The notes below the pieces were generated by a model, which worked only from the letters and a program-made list of their open reading frames with translations, ran no database searches and was not told where the DNA came from. Made by a program: the position numbers and the translations under genes. This document shows positions 58,998 through 64,000 of a DNA stretch of 64,000 nt, one piece after another. The first letter of the stretch is position 1. Every line of letters begins with the position of its first letter. The stretch comes from Lentisphaerae bacterium GWF2_50_93 (lineage in GTDB: Bacteria; Verrucomicrobiota; Lentisphaeria; Victivallales; GWF2-50-93), in contig MHBI01000058.1 in NCBI GenBank assembly GCA_001804815.1, positions 1 to 64,000 of the forward strand. Direction: 5' to 3'.

Positions 58998-60190
58998 TGA
59001 AGATCGCACATCTCATAGCCCAGTTCTACCCGTATTTCGGCGGGGCGGAGATCTGCGTACACAACGTGTGCAGGACGCTCTCCGACTCCGGGCACAGCGC
59101 GACTGTCATCTGCACCACTCCTCCTGCCGCCAGAAAGCCTGATCTGAACTACGAAATAATCCATCTCTTCTCGAGGACCAGCGGTCTTCTCAGGGAAATG
59201 CCATTCATCGGCAAATATTATCTTGAATACGAGTTGTCGAGGCTTCAGAGAAAACACAAGTTCGATCTCTGGCAGGTTACGATGGGGTATCCTCTCGCCA
59301 TTTATGCTGTTGATTTCTTCAGGAGGAACAAAATCCCATGTGTACTGAGATGCTGTGGAGAGGACATACAGAAATATCCGTCAATAGGCTATGGATACAG
59401 GCTCGATGACGGAATCGACTCCCTTGTCAAATCCAAATATCCTCTCTTCGACGGTTTCGTCGCACTGACCCCCGATGTCAGGGAGGAATATGAAAAACTT
59501 GGAATTCCCAATGAGAAAATACGGATAATTCCAAACGGCGTTGACACTGCGAAATTCGCAGATATCAAATCCAGGCTCGACAGGAAAGCGGTGAGGAGGA
59601 AATTTGGACTGGATGAGAACAAGGTCCTGATACTCACTGTTGGCAGATATCATCCCAAAAAAGGATTCGACCTGATTCCTGCCGTCGCGCAGATCCTAAA
59701 AGACAAAGGTCTCGATTTCCAATGGATTGTAGCAGGCATGAACACTTCCGAAATACTCAGGAAGTTCCCTGGCAGATGCGGAGACGTGAAATCCATCGAG
59801 AATTTCGCGAAATCTGGCGGGGAGACATTTTCGCTTCCTTCGAACGATCTGATAGAGCTTTACTGCGCCTCGGATATTTTCGTCCTTCCAACACTCATTG
59901 AGACCTTCGGAATGGTCCTTGTCGAGGCTATGGCGGCCGGACTGCCCATAGTTACAACAGATGCACCAGGAGTCAGGGATGTGATATCTGACAATGTCAA
60001 CGGACTCAAGGCGCCTGCAGGAAATCCTGAAGCCCTTGCCGACGCGGTCTGCTCTCTCATAAAAGACACTGCATTGTCAGGCAGATTGTCTGAAACTTCA
60101 ATCAGGCAGGCAAAAGAATTTTATGACTGGAAATCAGTTACAGGAAAGTATATCCTTCTCTATGGAGATATTTTAAAGGTGTATTCTTAA
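58997..60190 (+). CDS. Glycosyltransferase family 4
   Basis: A 397-residue GT-B enzyme. FYPYFGGAEICVHNVCRTL is the acceptor-side glycine loop, VGRYHPKKGFDLIPAVAQIL the donor-side phosphate region, and PTLIETFGMVLVEAMAAGLP the E-x7-E motif. The start shares one base with the previous stop (TAATG). It holds a perfect copy of the 13-bp palindrome at 59548, read as A-K-F-A. Sugar specificity unknown. Confidence 0.92.
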   Translation: MKIAHLIAQFYPYFGGAEICVHNVCRTLSDSGHSATVICTTPPAARKPDLNYEIIHLFSRTSGLLREMPFIGKYYLEYELSRLQRKHKFDLWQVTMGYPLAIYAVDFFRRNKIPCVLRCCGEDIQKYPSIGYGYRLDDGIDSLVKSKYPLFDGFVALTPDVREEYEKLGIPNEKIRIIPNGVDTAKFADIKSRLDRKAVRRKFGLDENKVLILTVGRYHPKKGFDLIPAVAQILKDKGLDFQWIVAGMNTSEILRKFPGRCGDVKSIENFAKSGGETFSLPSNDLIELYCASDIFVLPTLIETFGMVLVEAMAAGLPIVTTDAPGVRDVISDNVNGLKAPAGNPEALADAVCSLIKDTALSGRLSETSIRQAKEFYDWKSVTGKYILLYGDILKVYS

Positions 60191-60191
60191 G

Positions 60192-62105
60192 ATGTGCGGA
60201 ATCAGCGGTTTTTACAATTATCAAAGACCTGAAGCCGGGGATATTCTCGGCCGGATGAACACGTCCCTGTCCCACAGGGGGCCCGACGGAGAGGGTATTT
60301 TCCTTGAAGACGGGATCGGGCTTGCCCACCGGCGTCTTGCAATAATCGACATTGCGACAGGCTATCAGCCCATGACTTCGTCCGATGGCAGATACGTCAC
60401 TGTCTTCAATGGCGAAATCTACAATTATATTGAATTGAAGGAGGAGCTGTCAGCACAGGGCTCAGTATTCAAGACTTCCTCCGACACGGAAGTCATCGCA
60501 GAGGCCTTGAAGGTCTGGGGTATAGAAAAGGCCCTGGTCAAATTCAGAGGGATGTTCGCCTTTGCCGTATTGGACAGGAAGGACAGGACTCTTTATCTCG
60601 CGAGGGACAGGACTGGGATAAAACCCCTTTACTGGGCTGAAAAGAATAAAAGCGTATTTTTCGCATCTGAAATAAAGGCCCTCCTGAATGTCCCGGAAAT
60701 TTCAAGGAAGGCCGACGTGTCAAGCATGAACGATTTCCTGACACTCGGGTTCACAATTCCACCGAAGTCGATCTGGAAGGACATGAAATGCTTTCCGCCG
60801 GCACATTATGCCGTCATCAAGGCAAACGGAGAGACCTGCCTCCGAAGATACTGGGAGCTTAATCTATCAGAAAAGGAAACATCCCTGGATCAGGCGGTGG
60901 AGGACGTAGAGGAAAAACTTGCCGACGCCCTGAAATACCATGTGAGGTCTGATGTCCCCCTGGGTGCCTTCCTTTCGGGCGGCATTGATTCCTCCCTTCT
61001 TGTCTATCTCCTCAAGAAAAAGGGGATCGTCGACAAAATCAGCACCTTCAATGTGAAATTCTCCGACAACGCCTTTGATGAATCCCCGTATGCGGAGGAA
61101 GTCTCAAAAATCATCGGCACCGACCATCATGTGCTTGAGATAAGCGAAGGGACGCCGGAAATCCTTGAAAAGATCCTGCTTCAGTATGACGAACCTTTCG
61201 GCGACAGTTCCTGCATACCAACATACTTGATCAGCCAGAGGATGAGAGAACATGTCAAGACAGTAATTTCAGGAGATGGAGGCGATGAACTTTTCGGTGG
61301 ATATGACCGGATACGGAACTCCCGCATCTTATATGGCCTGAAGAATCTTCCATTCAAGAGCCTGGCTTCCGGAATGCTTTTGGCCATCAGTCCCATGATT
61401 GGAAAAGACAGATACCGGAAATACAGCAAGGTCATCTCATTTTCGAAGGCCGAACTGCCGGAGCTTTTCTGCCTGCTCCATACTTACTTCAGCGAGAAGG
61501 ACAAGGAATCCATGCTGACGAGCTCCTTCCTGGAAGCCGTCAGGAAGGAAAGCCCGTCATGGAAAAGCATGTCCGAGTACATACCTGAAAACCGCGGCGC
61601 ACGCGTTGAGAACCTCATGCTGGGGATGGAATTCAATCTGAATCTCCATGCCGATTACCTCAGAAAGGTGGATATTGCAAGTTCCGCGCACGGCATCGAG
61701 GTCAGGGTGCCTTTCCTTGACAATGAAGTCATTGACTTTTCAGCGCAGCTCCCACTCAAACTGAAAATAAGTTCGGGCGAGGACAAGCATCTCCTGAGGG
61801 AGGCTTTCAGAAGGCATATATCGCCTGGATTAGGCTCCAGGAAAAAACAGGGGTTCGGCATTCCGTTCGATTCCTGGTGCAACGGCCGGATGCGCGGCCA
61901 TATCAAGGATCTGCTTTTCTCGGATCCTGCTGGAGAAGGACTGTGGCGGGTCGTCGACAGGAAAGAGGTGCTGGCCCTTCATGAAGCCTTTTCATCCCCT
62001 TCGACGCGCGACTACGGGTTGCTGAGCAGGCATCAGATCTACCAGAGGATATTCATGCTGTGCGGGCTCCAGACATGGATCAGGAAATTCAATCCGGAAT
62101 TCTAA
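60192..62105 (+). CDS. Asparagine-synthase-like amidotransferase 3
   Basis: A 637-residue AsnB-type protein with Cys2 (MCGISGFYNY), SHRGPDGEG, FNGEIYNYIEL, the PP-loop SGGIDS near 264-269 and SGDGGDELFGGYDR. It is closest in form to amidotransferases of surface-polysaccharide loci. With the copies at 45304 and 49113 this gives three complete amidotransferases and one without a glutaminase cysteine, so several sugar carboxylates may be amidated. The next gene starts on its stop codon (TAATG). Confidence 0.92.
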   Translation: MCGISGFYNYQRPEAGDILGRMNTSLSHRGPDGEGIFLEDGIGLAHRRLAIIDIATGYQPMTSSDGRYVTVFNGEIYNYIELKEELSAQGSVFKTSSDTEVIAEALKVWGIEKALVKFRGMFAFAVLDRKDRTLYLARDRTGIKPLYWAEKNKSVFFASEIKALLNVPEISRKADVSSMNDFLTLGFTIPPKSIWKDMKCFPPAHYAVIKANGETCLRRYWELNLSEKETSLDQAVEDVEEKLADALKYHVRSDVPLGAFLSGGIDSSLLVYLLKKKGIVDKISTFNVKFSDNAFDESPYAEEVSKIIGTDHHVLEISEGTPEILEKILLQYDEPFGDSSCIPTYLISQRMREHVKTVISGDGGDELFGGYDRIRNSRILYGLKNLPFKSLASGMLLAISPMIGKDRYRKYSKVISFSKAELPELFCLLHTYFSEKDKESMLTSSFLEAVRKESPSWKSMSEYIPENRGARVENLMLGMEFNLNLHADYLRKVDIASSAHGIEVRVPFLDNEVIDFSAQLPLKLKISSGEDKHLLREAFRRHISPGLGSRKKQGFGIPFDSWCNGRMRGHIKDLLFSDPAGEGLWRVVDRKEVLALHEAFSSPSTRDYGLLSRHQIYQRIFMLCGLQTWIRKFNPEF

Positions 62106-63235
62106 TGCAAAAAGATAAGATTAAAATCGTCTGCCTGATCGGCCAGCTTGGAAATGGAGGTTCGGAAAAACAGCTGTACCTGTTCCTGAAATATCTGGAC
62201 ATGGACAAGTTCGAACCAACGATAATTGTCAGTTCAAAAGTCAAGGGAGTATGGGAGGAAAGAATACGGAATGACATTGCCTGCAAGATCATATTTCTGG
62301 GAAGCACCCCCACTCCCGTGCTTAAAATAATCAAATACAAATATCTGCTCCTGAAGATCAGGCCCGATCTCGTCTTCAGCTGGAGTTTCTACACAAACGC
62401 ATTTCATGCCCTTGACTTCGGAAAAAGCAACTTCATAGGTTCCCTGCGGACACAGATTTCCTCGGCGGGTCCGGAACTCTCATCCTTCCATCTCAAACAT
62501 TCAATGTCCCCGGATTATTTCGTGGTCAACTCCCATATGCTGGGGAAAGATCTTGCTGACAATGGAATCCCGCAGTCAAAGGTGAACGTCATCCATAATA
62601 TCTTTGAACCCAGCGCATCCCATGATTCCATCTCCGCACTTTCCCAGAGGAGATCAGACATCAGGAAACAGCATGGAATACTTGACGATGACATACTTGT
62701 CGCAGGCGCGGGCAGGAATTCGGTTGACAAGGATTTCCATCTGTTTGTCAAGGTCTTCGCAGAAGCCAGCGCTTCAAATTCAAAGCTGAAGGCGATTCTC
62801 ATCGGAGCAGGAGGGCTCGGTGTCAAAGACGAAATCACCGGTCGCGGACTGGGTGGCAAATTCATAATAACCGGGGAAATACCATACGCAAAGGACATGC
62901 TCCCCTGTGCAGATATATTCTTCCTTTCATCGATGTATGAGGGGATGCCCAACGTCCTTCTTGAAGCAATAGACGCAGGATGTGCCGTACTTTCAATGGA
63001 CGTAGGGGGAGTCAGGGACATAATCGGGGAGGACAATCCCTGTTTCAATCAGATAGTTGCACGCAGCAGGGATGTCCAGGAAGCTTCCAGGATGTTGTTG
63101 AGCCTGGCAGGCAACAGGGAACTGATGATGAAAATATCTGACTACAACCGTGAATTCCGCCTGATTAATTTTACACACACCAGAATAATGCCGGAATACT
63201 ACAGGCTTTTCAAATCAGTCCTCTCTTCAAATTAG
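62105..63235 (+). CDS. Glycosyltransferase family 4
   Basis: About 376 residues from the ATG at 62105, which shares a base with the previous stop; the longer frame lies in the amidotransferase gene. CLIGQLGNGGSEKQLYLFL is the acceptor loop, VAGAGRNSVDKDFHLFVKVF the donor-side region and SSMYEGMPNVLLEAIDAGC the E-x7-E motif. No membrane segment. Another cytoplasmic sugar transferase of the locus. Confidence 0.9.
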   Translation: MQKDKIKIVCLIGQLGNGGSEKQLYLFLKYLDMDKFEPTIIVSSKVKGVWEERIRNDIACKIIFLGSTPTPVLKIIKYKYLLLKIRPDLVFSWSFYTNAFHALDFGKSNFIGSLRTQISSAGPELSSFHLKHSMSPDYFVVNSHMLGKDLADNGIPQSKVNVIHNIFEPSASHDSISALSQRRSDIRKQHGILDDDILVAGAGRNSVDKDFHLFVKVFAEASASNSKLKAILIGAGGLGVKDEITGRGLGGKFIITGEIPYAKDMLPCADIFFLSSMYEGMPNVLLEAIDAGCAVLSMDVGGVRDIIGEDNPCFNQIVARSRDVQEASRMLLSLAGNRELMMKISDYNREFRLINFTHTRIMPEYYRLFKSVLSSN

Positions 63236-63300
63236 TCAAAATGCATCTCCAGCAATATATTATCCGCCTCAAATATTAATCCTAACATAATGAGAAAAAT

Positions 63301-64000
63301 ATGAAAGCATCAAAAACAGCCTTGATTGGAGCCGGTTACTGGGGAAAGAACATAGCCAGGAGCCTTCACGAACTAGGAGTCCTCAACACCATATGCGATT
63401 CATCCGACGACGTAAAGACAAATTTGAAGAAACAGTATCCCGACGTGTCGTTCACAGGCGATTTCAATTCGGTGCTGGCGGACAAGGGAATCGAGGCCGT
63501 TTTCATCGCGTCCCCCGCCGTGATGCATTTCGAGCAGGCAAGGAAGGCTTTGTCAGCCGGAAAGCATGTGTTCGTTGAAAAACCACTTTCCCTGAAGGTG
63601 GAAGACGCCGAAGAGCTGATAAAGCTCGCTGAAGCCCAGAAGAAAATTCTTTTCGTCGGGCATATCCTGCACTACCATCCCGCCGTGATCAAGATGAAGA
63701 AGATCATCGCAGAAGGCACTATCGGAAAACTCCAGTATATCTATTCCAACCGCCTCAACCTCGGAAAAATACGCACGGAGGAGAACATCCTCTGGTCATT
63801 CGCCCCGCATGATATCTCCATCATCCTTTCCCTGATCGGAGAAGAACCTTCGTACATAGACTGTTCCGGAAACAATTTTCTACATCCCGACATCTCCGAC
63901 ATCACCATGACCAACCTTAAATTCCCGACAGGCGTTGGCGCGCACATCTTCGTAAGCTGGCTTAATCCAGTCAAGGAACAGAAGCTTATTGTAACAGGCT
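63301..64000 (+). CDS. Gfo/Idh/MocA oxidoreductase, cut by the window edge
   Basis: The gene opens at the ATG at 63301 and stays open to the end of the window (233 codons). LIGAGYWGKNIARSL is the NAD loop, VFVEKPLSLKVEDAEEL the E-K-P motif, and VGHILHYHPAV and FAPHDISIILSL the catalytic-side segments with histidine. It resembles WlbA-type UDP-N-acetylglucosaminuronate dehydrogenases. If so, it would belong to a diacetamido-uronic acid pathway continuing to the right, which would also give the amidotransferases a carboxylate substrate. The product is inferred from the family only. Confidence 0.82.
   Translation, partial: MKASKTALIGAGYWGKNIARSLHELGVLNTICDSSDDVKTNLKKQYPDVSFTGDFNSVLADKGIEAVFIASPAVMHFEQARKALSAGKHVFVEKPLSLKVEDAEELIKLAEAQKKILFVGHILHYHPAVIKMKKIIAEGTIGKLQYIYSNRLNLGKIRTEENILWSFAPHDISIILSLIGEEPSYIDCSGNNFLHPDISDITMTNLKFPTGVGAHIFVSWLNPVKEQKLIVTG

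Larger units (their letters stand above)
4679..59560. repeat. Dispersed palindrome family TGCGAANTTCGCA
   Basis: Perfect 13-bp copies start at 4679, 11916, 14761, 17244, 30959, 31457, 38923 and 59548. Variants with a single A-to-G change in one half (TGCGGA on one strand) start at 5360, 6127, 14257, 24228, 33273, 38640, 45550, 49389, 49845 and 57842. In no copy I found are both halves changed. All lie inside genes on either strand, and they are read in several frames (for example A-K/N/E-F-A, C-E-F/L/I-R, and L-R-S-S-Q), so conservation is at the DNA level. The list is by eye and may be incomplete. Confidence 0.85.

Noticed and set aside
59806..59817. ATTTCGCGAAAT palindrome as another member of the 13-bp family
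   Set aside because: It has a different core and I found no further copies; likely chance within the glycosyltransferase gene.
45304..62105. Exosortase/PEP-CTERM type exopolysaccharide locus because of the amidotransferases
   Set aside because: No exosortase, PEP-CTERM protein or Xrt-linked sugar transferase is visible in the window.
1..64000. tRNA, rRNA or riboswitch genes
   Set aside because: I looked through the intergenic stretches and saw no cloverleaf, rRNA-like sequence or known riboswitch core; a covariance-model search would be needed to exclude small RNAs.

Overview
The window looks like part of a bacterial chromosome from an uncultured lineage. The clues are a Ser/Thr kinase fused to a PEGA and a formylglycine-generating-enzyme-like domain, a GbsR-type regulator, free-standing 23S-intervening-sequence (four-helix-bundle) proteins, and many short perfect hairpins between genes. 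These are frequent in the PVC superphylum (Lentisphaerota/Kiritimatiellota) and similar groups. The phylum is an inference of low confidence; no rRNA or tRNA is visible to settle it.

Layout. 1-8021 is read leftwards: a kinase/PEGA/FGE protein, a secreted DUF2059 protein, a 67-residue basic protein with its own promoter and terminator, and a four-gene set (GT-D glycosyltransferase, a GT39-type membrane protein split in two, a GT4-type glycosyltransferase). 8022-8489 is a divergent, hairpin-rich spacer. From 8490 to the right edge everything is read rightwards, mostly with ATGA or TAATG overlaps, as one very large surface-glycan locus.

The glycan locus contains two nonulosonic acid pathways. 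The pseudaminic acid set (10198-19562) has PseB, PseC, an aldo/keto reductase, an SpsF/PseF-type cytidylyltransferase, a class III aminotransferase, a PseG-acetyltransferase fusion and PseI. The legionaminic acid set (29795-36507) has LegB, LegC, LegH/PglD-type acetyltransferase, LegI, LegG, PtmE-type nucleotidyltransferase and LegF. Between them lies an acyl-modification module (23017-29798): DUF4910 aminopeptidase-like protein, HMG-CoA-lyase-like aldolase, cyclase-family hydrolase, methyltransferase, AMP-dependent acyl ligase, acyl carrier protein and an AAC(3)-like acyltransferase; a FabH-like synthase sits at 8490. This resembles, in gene content, the Campylobacter jejuni Cj1295-Cj1308 flagellin-glycan region, but the aldolase and cyclase are extra. 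Downstream (36497-64000) come glycosyltransferases, Gfo/Idh oxidoreductases, an MsbA/PglK-type ABC transporter, four asparagine-synthase-like amidotransferases (one lacking the glutaminase cysteine), a carbamoyltransferase, methyltransferases, a membrane transglutaminase-like protein and a membrane-anchored metallophosphoesterase. Together these point to a glycan rich in acylated, methylated, amidated and carbamoylated nonulosonic acids, assembled in the cytoplasm and exported by the ABC transporter.

Three things stand out beyond the gene list. (1) A 13-bp palindrome, TGCGAANTTCGCA, occurs in eight perfect and ten one-sided variant copies, all inside genes and in several reading frames. (2) Four-helix-bundle genes sit in gaps of the operon between inverted arrays of short repeats whose unit differs from locus to locus; one truncated copy and several gene-less array pairs look like remnants. 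(3) A 279-bp MITE-like element with 17-bp perfect terminal inverted repeats and a TAAA duplication sits exactly on a stop codon.
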